64,000 nucleotides of DNA from an uncultured Brachyspira sp. (GCF_944390595.1 NZ_CALXRN010000119.1:1-64000), one strand, 5' to 3'; counted from the first letter of the stretch, positions 26,114 through 36,873 are shown. Notes: a model not told the origin generated them from the letters alone. Translations and numbers: made by a program.

Positions 26114-27954
26114 TTATTTTTCTATTTTAAAGAAACTTACAATTGATTGTAATTCTTTAATTTCATTAAATAATGATATAGATGAAGCTGTAGATTCTTC
26201 AACTAATGCCGCATTCTCCTGAGTAATAGAATCCATTTCCATAACAGCTTTATTAACTTGGGAAACGCCTGACTGCTGTTCTAATGCTGCAGAACTTATA
26301 TCCTTGATTATATTTGCTGTTTCTTCTATATCATTTTTTATACCTATAAATAATTGTTCCTGACTTTCAACTATTTTATTTGCTGCATTAATTTTTTCAT
26401 ACACTTGATTAACTAATTCTGTAATATCTTTAGCTGAATTCTGACTGCTCTGTGCTAAACTTCTTACTTCACTAGCTACAACAGCAAATCCTTTTCCCTG
26501 CTCGCCTGCTCTTGCTGCTTCTACTGCTGCATTAAGTGCTAATATATTAGTTTGAAAAGCAATACCCTCTATAACTTTAATAATATCTTTTATCTTCTCA
26601 CTATAATTACTAACCTCATGCATACTATTTACTGTTTCTGATACAACTAAAGAGGCATTCTCCACTGATTCTTTACAACTATTCATCATTTGATTGCCTT
26701 TAACTGAATTATTAGTTGACATAGATATGGCAGAAGATATTTCTTCCATAGAAGAAGCTGTTTCTTCAAGATTAGCAGCAGTATTTTCCGCTTTATGGGC
26801 TAAATCCTTATTTCCTGAAGCAAGGCTATTAGCTACCTGAGCCATTTTATCAGTATTATACAAAGTAGTTTCGATTACTTCTATAAGTTTATGTTTCATA
26901 ACATGGAAAGAATTTGATAATTCGCCAAGTTCATCTTTCCTATTTAGTTTTCTATTGTACATAATAAGTCTGCCTGATGCTATCTCTTTAGCCTATTCTA
27001 CAATAATATTAAGCGGTTTTATTATGCTTTTCGTAAATATAAATACTACTAATGTCATAAGAAGCATAGATATTATACCAATAATTACACTTGTTATTAC
27101 TATGGATTTATTAATTTCATAAATCTCTTTTTCATCCATTGCATAGGCAACTATCCATGGCTGAACTCTCATTTTTTTATAATATCCGGCTCTTACATGA
27201 TTATTAAAAGAATACTTCAATCCGCCTTCTTCTAATCCGCTTTCAATAATTCTTGTATATTCATCAGGTGCCTGCTTATTTATTTCTGCAGGATCTGTAT
27301 CCATAGTAACTATAGAATTTTCATTTACAGTTATTATTCTTCCTGTTCTTCCTAATTTTACATGGGCAAAATATTGCTGATGTATAACAGCACCTTGTAT
27401 AACAATTATTAAATATCCTATAATATTATTTTCAAAATCGAGAACTTCTATACCCATTGCTAAAGTAAGTTCTCCAGTTGTCGGAGATACTGTAAGATTT
27501 CTGCCGAAAGCATATTCCTCACCGCTCTTTAATCTTTCCCATAAATAAGGTCTGTACTGAGATATATTTTGACCATATAAAGTACCGTTTCTATCTAAAA
27601 GATATTACCGTTAGTATCTGATACATAAATATTTTCTACATACGGATTTCTTTTAACAAATAAATCTAAATCAATTAATCCTAATTTTTTATAAACATCA
27701 TCATTCGATATTAAAAAATTTCTAATATTTGCGCTGCTGGCATAAGATACCGAAACCATAACCTGTGCATCTAATATAGAGTCAAATAAATTAGCATATC
27801 CTTCTGCTGTATTCTGAAAACCTGTACCTATACTTTTAGTTATACCTTTATTAGAAAAATATATCGATGCCGCAAGTAAAAAACCTAACATTAATATAGC
27901 CATAAAACTAATTGTTACCGGAAGCTTAAAAGATAAACTATGAATTTTTCTCAT
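26114..27954 (-). pseudogene. Chemoreceptor pseudogene (frameshift plus stop)
   Basis: Three consecutive pieces together match the intact chemoreceptor just upstream (28124-29962) from MRKIHSLSFKLP to the shared end SFFKIEK. Near 27594-27600 one base is missing: NGNIF is followed by TAG, but the next frame continues LLDRNG and stays open through the CACHE domain. At 26993-26995 an in-frame TAG replaces the glutamate codon of IVVE-E-AKEI in the sister gene. Beyond it the HAMP and signalling domain (with [19 protein letters not shown]) are intact. Its promoter and GGAG site remain good. Decay looks recent. A sequencing error could explain one lesion but hardly both. Confidence 0.85.
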
Positions 27955-28026
27955 AATAAACTCCAATTATTTATTAATGAGGGATAATAAACACTAAAAA
28001 TCGACAAAACCCTAATTATGTATATT

Positions 28027-28054
28027 AGTATACTCAAAAAAAATCAATTGTCAA
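28027..28054 (-). promoter_or_regulatory. Promoter retained by the chemoreceptor pseudogene
   Basis: On the minus strand TTGACA (28049-28054), 16 bases, TATACT (28027-28032), close to consensus. Confidence 0.6.
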
Positions 28055-28123
28055 TAAAAATTTATTATTTATAATACATTTTATAAACAATAAATTTTTA
28101 TTGATATATGGATTGAGATAATA

Positions 28124-29962
28124 TCATTTTTCTATTTTAAAGAAACTAATAAGCTCTTGTAAATGCATAGCATCATTATATAATGATATAGAAGATGCTG
28201 TAGATTCTTCAACAAGTGCTGCATTTTCCTGTGTTAATGTATCCATTTGCATAACTGCATTATTAACCTGTGATACTCCTTCTTTTTGTTCAACAGCAGC
28301 TTCTGTTATAATTCTTATAGTTTCAGCTGTTTCTTCTATTTGCTCTTTTATACCAACAAATAATTGTTCCTGACTTTCAACTATATTGTTAGCCTTATTA
28401 ATTTTTTCATATACTTGATTAATTAACTCTGTTATATCTTTTGCTGAATCCTGACTGCTCTGTGCTAAACTTCTAACTTCACTTGCTACAACAGCAAAAC
28501 CTTTACCCTGCTCGCCTGCCCTTGCTGCCTCTACTGCGGCATTAAGTGCTAATATGTTAGTTTGGAAAGCAATACCTTCTATAACTTTAATAATATTTTT
28601 AATTTTCTCACTATCAGAATTAACATCATTAATACTTCTCACTGTCTCTTCTACAACTGATGCCGCATTCTCTATTGCTGCCTTACAGTCTTTCATCATC
28701 TCATTGCCTTTAACTGAATTATCTATAGATACGGTAATTGCAGCTGCTATTTCTTCCATAAAAGAACCTGTCTCTTCAAGACTTCCAGCTGTACTTTCTG
28801 CTTTTTCAGCTAAATCTTTATTGCCATTAGCAAGACTATTGGCAGCCTGTGCCATTTTATTGGATTCTTCCAAAGAATTCTCTATAATTTCTATAAGTTT
28901 ATACTTCATATTATGAAAAGAAAGAGATAATTCTCCTATCTCATCTTTTCTTTTTAATTTTCTCTTATGCATAACAAGTCTTCCATTTTCTATTTCTTTA
29001 GCTTCTTCTACTACAATAGAAAGAGGTTTTGTAATGCTCTTTGCAAATAAGAACATGATTACAATTAAAACTATTATAGATATAATAGCTACAATAACAG
29101 TAATACCAATAGTTGATCTTATCTGCTCGTAAATTTCATCCTCATTCATGGCATAAGTTACTATCCAAGGCTGAACTTTCATTTTCTTATAGTATCCGAT
29201 TCTTATAATATTTCCATTTCTATAACTGTAAGGACCCTCAACTGCAGAACCATTAAATATATTTTTGTACTCAGTAGGTGCTGCTTTATTTATATTATTA
29301 GGATCCATATCCATAGTAACTATAAAATTTTCATTTACAGCAACTATTCTTCCGCTTCTTCCTAATTTAACCTCTGAAAAATAATGATCATGTATAACAG
29401 AACCTTTAACAGTAGTTACTAAATAACCTATTGTATTATTACTAAAATCTGTAATTATAGATCCAACACCTAATGTTATTTCACCTGAAACCGGTGATTC
29501 TCTAGGGCTTCCAAAAGCAGCTTTTTCTCCTGATGAAAGTTTTTTCCATAAATGAGGTCTTATATCAGACATTACTCTATTTCTTAAAGCCTCTGATGTG
29601 GTAAGAAGCACATTTCCTTCTTTATCCGTCAAATAAATACTTTCCACATAACTATTCTTTTCTATAAAATCTGCCATATCTCTTTCACTATAAGCTCTGG
29701 AAATATCATCTCTAGAAATCATATAATTTCTAATATTAGCATCACTAGCATAAGAAGTGGCAAGCAGCATCTGTGATTCTGTTAAAGCATCCAATAAATA
29801 AGCATAACCTTCTACTGTATTTCTAAATCCAACATTTATTGACTCTGTGATACCTTTGCTTGAAAAAAATAATGAAATGGCTAAAAGCACAACTATTATA
29901 ACAACACTAATAAAACTAATAGATAATGGTAATTTAAATGCTAAACTATTTAATTTCTTCAT
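28124..29962 (-). CDS. Methyl-accepting chemotaxis protein (dCACHE)
   Basis: The 612-residue chemoreceptor has TM1 at about 12-32 and a periplasmic dCACHE sensor (about 35-275, with '[13 protein letters not shown]' and 'GKV'-type PAS-like strands including '[22 protein letters not shown]'). TM2 lies at about 285-308, then HAMP, and a signalling domain with the tip [19 protein letters not shown]. It is the intact sister of the adjacent pseudogene. Both carry the same C-terminal end SFFKIEK without a CheR-docking pentapeptide. It is a single gene with its own promoter. The ligand is unknown. Confidence 0.93.
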   Translation of the reverse strand: MKKLNSLAFKLPLSISFISVVIIVVLLAISLFFSSKGITESINVGFRNTVEGYAYLLDALTESQMLLATSYASDANIRNYMISRDDISRAYSERDMADFIEKNSYVESIYLTDKEGNVLLTTSEALRNRVMSDIRPHLWKKLSSGEKAAFGSPRESPVSGEITLGVGSIITDFSNNTIGYLVTTVKGSVIHDHYFSEVKLGRSGRIVAVNENFIVTMDMDPNNINKAAPTEYKNIFNGSAVEGPYSYRNGNIIRIGYYKKMKVQPWIVTYAMNEDEIYEQIRSTIGITVIVAIISIIVLIVIMFLFAKSITKPLSIVVEEAKEIENGRLVMHKRKLKRKDEIGELSLSFHNMKYKLIEIIENSLEESNKMAQAANSLANGNKDLAEKAESTAGSLEETGSFMEEIAAAITVSIDNSVKGNEMMKDCKAAIENAASVVEETVRSINDVNSDSEKIKNIIKVIEGIAFQTNILALNAAVEAARAGEQGKGFAVVASEVRSLAQSSQDSAKDITELINQVYEKINKANNIVESQEQLFVGIKEQIEETAETIRIITEAAVEQKEGVSQVNNAVMQMDTLTQENAALVEESTASSISLYNDAMHLQELISFFKIEK

Positions 29963-30008
29963 AAATACCCCCTATTATTATAATAGAATATATTATATTT
30001 TAATTTAT

Positions 30009-30037
30009 AATATAGTAAAATTTATACTGATTGTCAA
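30009..30037 (-). promoter_or_regulatory. Promoter of the intact chemoreceptor
   Basis: On the minus strand TTGACA (30032-30037), 17 bases, TATATT (30009-30014). Confidence 0.6.
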
Positions 30038-30185
30038 ATTATATTACAATAATTAGATTTTTAATATAAAAAAGTAAAAATAAAATACATCTGAAAATTA
30101 ATTAATATTTCTTTAAAAATAAAATATTTTAAATTTACAAAATTCAATATGATTGTTTATATTATATCAATAAATAATTCATTGA

Positions 30186-30213
30186 TTGACTATTTATAAC
30201 TTTACTATAGAAT
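30186..30213 (+). promoter_or_regulatory. pbpC promoter close to the start codon
   Basis: TTGACT (30186-30191), 16 bases, TAGAAT (30208-30213). The ATG is at 30221 with no Shine-Dalgarno site, so the message is probably leaderless. Confidence 0.45.
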
Positions 30214-30220
30214 TATATTT

Positions 30221-32812
30221 ATGGAAAAAATAATTAGAAGAACATCATTAACAATAATATATACAATATTATTATCTGCTGTAATATTATCAGTTATATT
30301 CTTACCTAAAGGATATAATTTTTATAAACAATGCAGAGAATATATTAATAAGCCATTTTCAAAAAATGAATTAAGAATTGATGAAGAAAGAGCTTTAAAA
30401 ATATATGATAGAAATTCAATACTTGTATCAACAATATTTCCAAAGCATGGCGGATTTTTTGAGGAAGTTAAATATGAAGATTTATCAACAAATCTGATAA
30501 ACGCTGTTGTAAGCGCAGAGGATAAAAATTTCTTTAATCATAACGGAATAGATTATAAAGCCATAATAAGAGCATTTTTATCAAATTTAATAAGCGGAAG
30601 AGTAGTATCAGGAGGAAGCACAATAACGCAGCAGCTTGCTAAAAGCATAATACCCCGTGAAAGAACATATATAAATAAATTCTATGAAGCTCTTGATGCC
30701 ATAAGGCTAGAAAGAAATCTTACAAAAGAACAAATACTTACAGAATATTTAAATAGAGTATTTTTGGGAAATAACTGCTACGGTGTAGGTGCAGCAAGTG
30801 ATTTATACTTCAATAAAAAAGCAAAAGATTTAAATATTAATGAATCTGCAATGATTGCTTCTATAATAAAATCAGGAACAAAATTTAACCCATATAAATA
30901 TGAAGATAAATTAACAGAAAGAAGAATATACGTATTAAATGAAATGAAAAATAATAATCTTATTACAGAAGAAGATTGCACTAAATATATAAATGAAAAA
31001 CCAAAAGTTTATGATGATAAAGATAAATATACTTTTAAAGCTCCTCATTTTACAATGTACGCAAAAGAATCTTTAGAACAATTAAAGTATACAGGCGTAA
31101 CTGAATTAAGAACTACATTAGATTATAAGATGCAAAAAGAAGCAGCTTTAGTAATAAGCAATGCTAGTCAGTCTCTTCATATTTTTAATGTACGCAATAT
31201 ATCATGTGTAATATTAAATGCTAAAACAGGCGAAGTTCTTACAATGATAGGTTCTATGGATTACTTTGATTCTGAAACTCATGGAGCAGTTAATGGAGCT
31301 ACAGCATTAAGACAAGCAGGAAGTACTTTAAAACCTTTTATGTATGCATATTTATTTGATAAGGGAGAAACTCCGGCATCAGTTATAGCAGATATTAAAA
31401 CATATATTAATTCTCCTGGAGGAGATTATATACCTGAAAACTTTGATCATAAATACAGAGGCCCTGTTACTATAAGAGATGCATTGGCTAATTCTCTTAA
31501 TATACCTGCTGTTAAATGGCTTGCTAGATACAGTATAAAAGATTTTCAAAATATACTTTTAAAATCAGGATTAAGCTCCATAGATAAAAATCCGGATCAT
31601 TACGGATATTCTTTGGTTTTAGGAAGTGCCGAAGTACGTTTAGTTGATTTAGCCTCTGCATATACTATATTTCCAAATTCCGGAACATTTATAAATAATT
31701 ATTCCATAACTTCATTAAAAAAAGCTAATGGAGAAGTTATAACTCTTCCTAAAAAAACTACAAGAAAAGTTATATCCGAAGAAAGTGCATATTTAATAAC
31801 AAGCATACTTTCTGACAGAAATGCAAGAATGGGATCTTTTAGAAGCTACAAAGGAATAGTTTATCCATTTTCAGTAGCTATAAAAACTGGAACTTCAAAG
31901 GGTTCAAGAGATGCTTGGGCTATAGGATACACAAAAGATTATATAGTAGGATTATGGCTTGGAGATTTTGCAGGAAGTGAGATGATAAATATAACAGGAG
32001 GAAATGGTGCTGTTCCTATACTTTATGATTTATTTATCATGCTTAACAAAAGCCAAAAAGAAACAAAATGGGATAAACCTAATACTATTATAAAGAGAGA
32101 AATATGTCTTATAAGCGGAAAACTTAGAGGGGAATTCTGTAAAGAAACAAGAATAGAAGAATTTTCACATATAAGTGTTCCTAAAGAAGAATGTGATGTA
32201 CATAACTTATATATAAAAACAAATTCTGACGGATCTATCAGTGAAAAAGTTTTTGTTAATCTTCCTAGTGAATATAATGGCTGGATTAAAGAACAGCAAT
32301 TAGAACGCCCTACTTTAGAATGGACAAAAGTTAATAACATATATGCATATAATAGAATGAAAAATACCATAAATAATCAAAATATTAATTTAGGAACTCA
32401 TACTGAAAATATTACAGAAAATAATTTAGCATACGATTACAGCGAAAGACCTCAAATGAATTTAAATGCTGTAAATACACCTTTGGCATCATCTGAAAGA
32501 AATATTAATAATAATGTAAACAATATAAAAGAAAGACTTTCAATAAAAGAACCTACTGACAATTCTGTATATAAAATTGATTCTACCCTTCCTATGGAGT
32601 ATCAAAATATATTCATATCTTCATATATACCAAAAAATGTTGTAAGTGCTTCTTTATACTGCAACAATGAAATAATAGCCAATATTGATGATTTAAAAAA
32701 AGAATATATAAAATGGAACTTAAAACAAGGTGATTATACTTTTTATATAGAAGCAAAAACAGAAGAAGGGGAAATAATAAAAAGTTCTACTGTAAAAATA
32801 TATGTACAGTAA
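30221..32812 (+). CDS. pbpC: Penicillin-binding protein 1C
   Basis: This bifunctional peptidoglycan synthase is anchored by one N-terminal helix (about 10-28). The glycosyltransferase GT51 domain shows its catalytic Glu in AEDKNFF (E100) and GGSTITQQLAK (about 132-142). The transpeptidase domain has the nucleophile motif STLK (about 367-370), SLN (about 424-426) and KTGTS (about 555-559). A C-terminal BiPBP_C-type region (about 770-863) follows a Asn/Thr-rich linker with a CxxxxC-containing insert. The 863-residue length suits class A PBP1C. No SD is visible at the ATG. Confidence 0.93.
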   Translation: MEKIIRRTSLTIIYTILLSAVILSVIFLPKGYNFYKQCREYINKPFSKNELRIDEERALKIYDRNSILVSTIFPKHGGFFEEVKYEDLSTNLINAVVSAEDKNFFNHNGIDYKAIIRAFLSNLISGRVVSGGSTITQQLAKSIIPRERTYINKFYEALDAIRLERNLTKEQILTEYLNRVFLGNNCYGVGAASDLYFNKKAKDLNINESAMIASIIKSGTKFNPYKYEDKLTERRIYVLNEMKNNNLITEEDCTKYINEKPKVYDDKDKYTFKAPHFTMYAKESLEQLKYTGVTELRTTLDYKMQKEAALVISNASQSLHIFNVRNISCVILNAKTGEVLTMIGSMDYFDSETHGAVNGATALRQAGSTLKPFMYAYLFDKGETPASVIADIKTYINSPGGDYIPENFDHKYRGPVTIRDALANSLNIPAVKWLARYSIKDFQNILLKSGLSSIDKNPDHYGYSLVLGSAEVRLVDLASAYTIFPNSGTFINNYSITSLKKANGEVITLPKKTTRKVISEESAYLITSILSDRNARMGSFRSYKGIVYPFSVAIKTGTSKGSRDAWAIGYTKDYIVGLWLGDFAGSEMINITGGNGAVPILYDLFIMLNKSQKETKWDKPNTIIKREICLISGKLRGEFCKETRIEEFSHISVPKEECDVHNLYIKTNSDGSISEKVFVNLPSEYNGWIKEQQLERPTLEWTKVNNIYAYNRMKNTINNQNINLGTHTENITENNLAYDYSERPQMNLNAVNTPLASSERNINNNVNNIKERLSIKEPTDNSVYKIDSTLPMEYQNIFISSYIPKNVVSASLYCNNEIIANIDDLKKEYIKWNLKQGDYTFYIEAKTEEGEIIKSSTVKIYVQ

Positions 32813-32823
32813 TAAAAATAGTA

Positions 32824-32851
32824 TTGACAATAATTTTTATACCGATAATAT
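32824..32851 (+). promoter_or_regulatory. Promoter for the FecR-domain gene
   Basis: TTGACA (32824-32829), 16 bases, TAATAT (32846-32851), separating this gene from pbpC, which ends 11 bases before the -35. Confidence 0.6.
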
Positions 32852-32887
32852 TAATAGTGTGATATGTATTTTTGACGGAGTTTATTT

Positions 32888-33643
32888 ATGAACAAGAAAA
32901 TTATTTCCATATTATTAATAGTTTCTATGGCTTTGACTTTGCAATCAGCTTATAAAACAAATCAATACATGAAAGTTGTTGAAGTTAAAGGAAAAGTAAA
33001 AATATCTTCTCAAAAAGCTATAGTAAAACCTGCACAAAATGGCGACTTATTATTTACCAAAGATAATATATCCACTGAAAAAAATTCTTCTCTAACTTCA
33101 TATTTAGAAAGCAATAATATTTTTAAAGTAAAAGAAAACTCTTCATTAAATATAGATGAATCCTACGATAAAACAGGAAATACAAAGTTATCATTAAATA
33201 CCGGAGATTTTATAATCGTAGTTTCATCAAATGCCAAACCTGGCAGTGTAACTGTATTAACTCCTAATGCAGATGTTGCTGTTAATGGAACTGCTTTAAT
33301 TTCATATACAAATGGAAATACTAAAGCTCAGTTTTTATATGGAAACGGCAAAGTTAATGGAACTGATGTTAATCAATTCAGTGAAGTAAATATAGATAAT
33401 TCAAATAAATTATCTATAAAAAATATAGAAATAAATGCTTCATTAACTAATACTATTAATGAAATAGCTGCTATGCCTTATATAGAAACTATAGTACCTG
33501 ATGCTGCAAAAATAAAAAATTACTATAATTATAATAATGCACCTGTATCAGAAACTAATACCATAGTAGAAATTGAAAAAGATTATTCTGCAAACACTAA
33601 TGAAAACAGAACTACTTTGATTATAACCAATCAGACAAAATAA
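32888..33643 (+). CDS. Secreted FecR-domain protein
   Basis: The 251-residue protein has a signal peptide (about 1-20, ending at QSA). A FecR-type beta domain (about 28-165) shows 'VVEVKGKVKISS', 'KPAQNGDLLFTKDNISTEKNSSL' and 'VLTPNADVAVNGTALISY'. The classical FecR has a cytosolic tail and transmembrane helix for sigma-factor control; this one lacks both, as do many spirochaetal FecR-domain proteins, so signalling is doubtful. A periplasmic structural or ligand-binding role is as likely. GACGGAG precedes the ATG. Confidence 0.82.
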   Translation: MNKKIISILLIVSMALTLQSAYKTNQYMKVVEVKGKVKISSQKAIVKPAQNGDLLFTKDNISTEKNSSLTSYLESNNIFKVKENSSLNIDESYDKTGNTKLSLNTGDFIIVVSSNAKPGSVTVLTPNADVAVNGTALISYTNGNTKAQFLYGNGKVNGTDVNQFSEVNIDNSNKLSIKNIEINASLTNTINEIAAMPYIETIVPDAAKIKNYYNYNNAPVSETNTIVEIEKDYSANTNENRTTLIITNQTK

Positions 33644-33679
33644 TAAAATGCCTGCATTTATATGTCATTTATAAAAACT

Positions 33680-33707
33680 TTGACAAATAAAAAATAGAGT
33701 ATATAAT
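33680..33707 (+). promoter_or_regulatory. tetR-comEC promoter
   Basis: TTGACA (33680-33685), 16 bases, TATAAT (33702-33707), a full consensus match. The GGTAAATAATAA leader ends at the tetR ATG. Confidence 0.7.
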
Positions 33708-33742
33708 ATAATCAAATATTTCTTTGTAAAGGTAAATAATAA

Positions 33743-34312
33743 ATGACTGCTCGAGAACAAATAGTAAATGCTGGTAAGAAATTGTTTAAGAAATATGGTT
33801 TTAAAAAAGCATCGATGAGCGATATTGCTTTAATGGTTCATAAATCCAAAAGCAGTATATATCATTATTTCAAAAGCAAAGAGGAAATATTTTTTGCAAT
33901 AGCTGAAAATGAAGCAAATGACCTAAAAAGAGAATTATATGAGGCCATAAAAAAAGAAGATACAGCAGAAGCAAAATTAAGAGCCTATATATTAACAAGA
34001 CAAAAAGGATATATAAAACTTGCCAATCTATATGAAGCATTGCATAGTGAAATATTTGAAGACTTTACTCTTATAGAACACATGAGAGCACAGTATCATA
34101 AAGAAGAATATAATACCATTAAAATGATACTTAGAAACGGAATGAAAAAGGGCTTATTTAATATAGATTTAAGATTGGCTACAGAATCTATTTTAGCTAT
34201 AATAAAAGGTTTTGAAGTGGAATGGGCTAAAAATAAAAATCCGGAAAATTATGAAAAAGATTTATATACTATGATAAACATTATATTCTATGGTATAGTT
34301 AAAAGAGATTAA
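33743..34312 (+). CDS. TetR-family transcriptional regulator
   Basis: The 189-residue regulator has the N-terminal HTH 'GFKKASMSDIALMVHKSKSSIYHYFKSKEEIF' (about 20-52), where 'SSIYHYF' is the recognition helix. A divergent C-terminal ligand domain follows. TetR proteins usually repress efflux or lipid genes upon ligand release. Here it precedes the ComEC-like gene by 10 bases and probably shares its transcript. The ligand and targets are not known; self-regulation is plausible but I see no clear palindrome at the promoter. Confidence 0.88.
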   Translation: MTAREQIVNAGKKLFKKYGFKKASMSDIALMVHKSKSSIYHYFKSKEEIFFAIAENEANDLKRELYEAIKKEDTAEAKLRAYILTRQKGYIKLANLYEALHSEIFEDFTLIEHMRAQYHKEEYNTIKMILRNGMKKGLFNIDLRLATESILAIIKGFEVEWAKNKNPENYEKDLYTMINIIFYGIVKRD

Positions 34313-34322
34313 TAATTTTATA

Positions 34323-35909
34323 ATGAAAAAACTTTTTATATACCCTCTTACATATATAGTTTATATAACAATATTATTTTCTGTTGGAATATCATTAGCA
34401 TTTCTAATAAAAAACTTTGAATTTATTTATATTTCTTCAATAACAGCATTCATACTCATAATAGTTTCTATAATATTAGTGTTAAATAATAAAAACAACA
34501 TATCAATAATAATATTAATATTATCATGCATATTTATAGGCTATAGCTATACTATGATACGATATTATGATATATTAAAAAATCCTCTTAATGAATTTGA
34601 TAAAGAAATAAAAGCATACAATGCAAAAATATTACAATATGAAGGTGTTATAGGATTTAGAGATAGATATATTGCTTATGTAGATAAAGTTTATGATGGT
34701 ACTAATTGGTACAATTATTCTGGTAATATAAGACTTTATAACAGCTCGTTAAAGCCATTATATATAAATGATGAAATAACAGTATCTTCAAAATTAAATC
34801 TATACAAAAATATATTAACTAATGATGATATTTACCCTTCAAAACTCATAACAGAAATACTTGCTGACAGAATGCTTTACGGAGCAGCAAGCATATACCA
34901 ATATAATAATTTTGTAATTCAAAAAGAAGGTTTTTCAGCAATTAACTATATAAATAATTATGCTCTAAAAGTTAGAAATATAGCAAAAAAATCATTAGGT
35001 GCTAATATGAAAGCTATACCTTATACAATAGCACAAGGAATAGTTATAGGTGATAAAAATATAATACCATATCATATAAGAAAGTATTTTATAGATTCCG
35101 GTATATCTCATATATTGTCAATATCAGGACTTCATATTTCTATGGTGCTTTCTATATTGTTTTTGTTATTATCATTTTTCCCTATAAATTTTTATAATAG
35201 AATATTAATATCAACAATAATAACTGTTATAATATATCCCCCTATTACACTATTTTCTATTTCTATAGTAAGATCAAGTATAATGGCTATATGCTTACTC
35301 ATATCATATTATTTTGATAGAAACAGAAATTCTATTAATGCATTATTCTTATCAGGTCTTATAATTTTAATAATGAATCCAAATTCAATAAAAGATATTA
35401 GTTTTCAATTTTCATTTTTAGCTACACTTGGAATCATATTATATTATCCGATATTCAATTTATATATCATAAAAAATATAAGAAATATAAAAATAAATAA
35501 CAAAATTATTAATATAATAAAAAATTCAACAATTAAATTATTGGAATTTTTATCTATAAATATATTTGCTCTTATAACAGTAATTCCTCTTAGCATACAT
35601 CACTTTTCAATATTAAATATAACTTCTATAATAGCAAATATATTCGCTGTACCTTTATCATTTATAATATTATCATCATCATTAATAACAATAATAACAT
35701 ATCAAATATATACACCATTATCTATTTACCCATCAGCATCAACAGAATTTTTTACAAATATATTAATAGAATTATCTAAAAAATTTAGTAATATAAGTTT
35801 TCTTAAATATGAATTATCATTAAATTTGTACAGTGCAATATTAATAACTTTTATTTTAGTATTAATAGGTATAATTATAAGAATAAAAATGAATAAAATT
35901 AAAGAATAA
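34323..35909 (+). CDS. comEC: ComEC/Rec2-type membrane channel without the MBL domain
   Basis: The inner-membrane DNA-uptake channel family is recognised from the 'Competence' domain: 'GIVIGDKNIIPYHIRKYFIDSGISHILSISGLHISMV' (about 238-275) and the helix bundle after it. About ten transmembrane helices are visible over 528 residues, with an N-terminal loop between helices 3 and 4 in the periplasm (about 95-235). The C-terminal metallo-beta-lactamase domain of many ComEC proteins is absent; the protein ends after the last helix. Competence has not been seen here; a channel with no nuclease is known in other short versions. It lies just after tetR. Confidence 0.85.
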   Translation: MKKLFIYPLTYIVYITILFSVGISLAFLIKNFEFIYISSITAFILIIVSIILVLNNKNNISIIILILSCIFIGYSYTMIRYYDILKNPLNEFDKEIKAYNAKILQYEGVIGFRDRYIAYVDKVYDGTNWYNYSGNIRLYNSSLKPLYINDEITVSSKLNLYKNILTNDDIYPSKLITEILADRMLYGAASIYQYNNFVIQKEGFSAINYINNYALKVRNIAKKSLGANMKAIPYTIAQGIVIGDKNIIPYHIRKYFIDSGISHILSISGLHISMVLSILFLLLSFFPINFYNRILISTIITVIIYPPITLFSISIVRSSIMAICLLISYYFDRNRNSINALFLSGLIILIMNPNSIKDISFQFSFLATLGIILYYPIFNLYIIKNIRNIKINNKIINIIKNSTIKLLEFLSINIFALITVIPLSIHHFSILNITSIIANIFAVPLSFIILSSSLITIITYQIYTPLSIYPSASTEFFTNILIELSKKFSNISFLKYELSLNLYSAILITFILVLIGIIIRIKMNKIKE

Positions 35910-35912
35910 AAA

Positions 35913-35938
35913 AGCGTACCTAAAAAACTAGATACGCT
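35913..35938. terminator. Bidirectional terminator
   Basis: The arms AGCGTA and TACGCT flank a 14-base loop. T-runs follow on the minus strand in particular. It serves comEC and the convergent FMN-binding-domain gene. Confidence 0.7.
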
Positions 35939-35958
35939 CATAACTTACCTAAATCTAA

Positions 35959-36315
35959 TTACTTAGCAGGAGTTAATTTAGTTAATGCATCTTCAACTAA
36001 TGCAACCCAAGTAGCACCGCTTACGCCATCAACATAAATATTGTTAGCTTTGATCATTTTGTCATAAGCAGCTTTTCCTCTAGCAGGACCGCTACTATGT
36101 GCACATTTTGTTAATACAACTTTTGTTAATTTACCGCCAGCAACAGTAACTTTAGCTTGGTAGTCGCCTTTAGAAGTTTTGTAAGTAGCTTTATAATTTC
36201 CTAAGTATGTGCCGTCAGGTACTTTAGCTAAATTAACTTTACCTTGAGCAAATAGGAACATGCTAGCTGAGAAAACAACAACAGCAACTAAAATCATGAT
36301 TTTTTTAAGGCTCAT
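35959..36315 (-). CDS. Exported FMN-binding-domain protein
   Basis: The 118-residue protein has a signal peptide (about 1-23, FAQ cut) followed by a short FMN_bind (PF04205) domain: 'DGTYLGNYKA', 'YQAKVTVAGGKLTKVVLTKC' and the flavinylation-type motif 'VDGVSGAT' (about 97-104). In this family FMN is attached by phosphodiester to the Thr of SGAT by ApbE. It may therefore carry electrons outside the cytoplasm. No ApbE, Rnf or Nqr gene is in the window. AAGGG precedes the ATG. Confidence 0.78.
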   Translation of the reverse strand: MSLKKIMILVAVVVFSASMFLFAQGKVNLAKVPDGTYLGNYKATYKTSKGDYQAKVTVAGGKLTKVVLTKCAHSSGPARGKAAYDKMIKANNIYVDGVSGATWVALVEDALTKLTPAK

Positions 36316-36387
36316 ACGATTTCCCTTTTTTTAATATAGTTATATAATAAAACTTAATTACTATAAAAAAGTAAAATAACTGTAAAA

Positions 36388-36813
36388 TTAATTTAGAATT
36401 TTTTTAATATTACCTTCTCTAAGTAAAGAAAGTAAATTATCATATTCTACAGTGGTTTTAATTTGATAATACCTGTCATCTATAAAGTTTGAATATTCTA
36501 TTTTTATATACTTTTCTACCACATCCTTTAAATCATTAACATTATTATTTTTATTTGGTAATTCTTTTACAAAAGCATTTTCTATCTTCACTTTAGATAA
36601 AGCTAAAGCAGCATTAAAAGCACTTTCTTTTGCATCTTCTTTATTAGCAGTAAAACCATTAGGATATCCTATTGATGTTGTTACAAATTTATCTTCATTA
36701 ATCCAGCCATCATTAAAATTAATATTTGATGATGTTTGTGTATTTTTTTCTACAGATTTGCATGATATAATAAAGAAAATCATCATAACAACATAAAAAT
36801 ATTTCATATTCAC
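36388..36813 (-). CDS. Putative lipoprotein, LPP20-like
   Basis: The 141-residue product has a lipoprotein signal peptide with lipobox 'FIISC' (Cys about 18). The mature domain resembles LPP20-like proteins of spirochaetes and Helicobacter: 'GYPNGFTANKEDAKESAFNAALALSKVKIENAF' and the later 'YYQIKTTVEYDNL'. The family name is tentative. Located upstream of the FMN-binding-domain gene on the same strand with a 72-base gap holding its own AT-rich promoter. It should sit in the outer or inner membrane; no function is known. Confidence 0.65.
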   Translation of the reverse strand: MNMKYFYVVMMIFFIISCKSVEKNTQTSSNINFNDGWINEDKFVTTSIGYPNGFTANKEDAKESAFNAALALSKVKIENAFVKELPNKNNNVNDLKDVVEKYIKIEYSNFIDDRYYQIKTTVEYDNLLSLLREGNIKKILN

Positions 36814-36873
36814 TCCTATATGACTGTACTGTTAAAATATTCGTCAAATTTTAATTTTTTTTAACTATATAAT

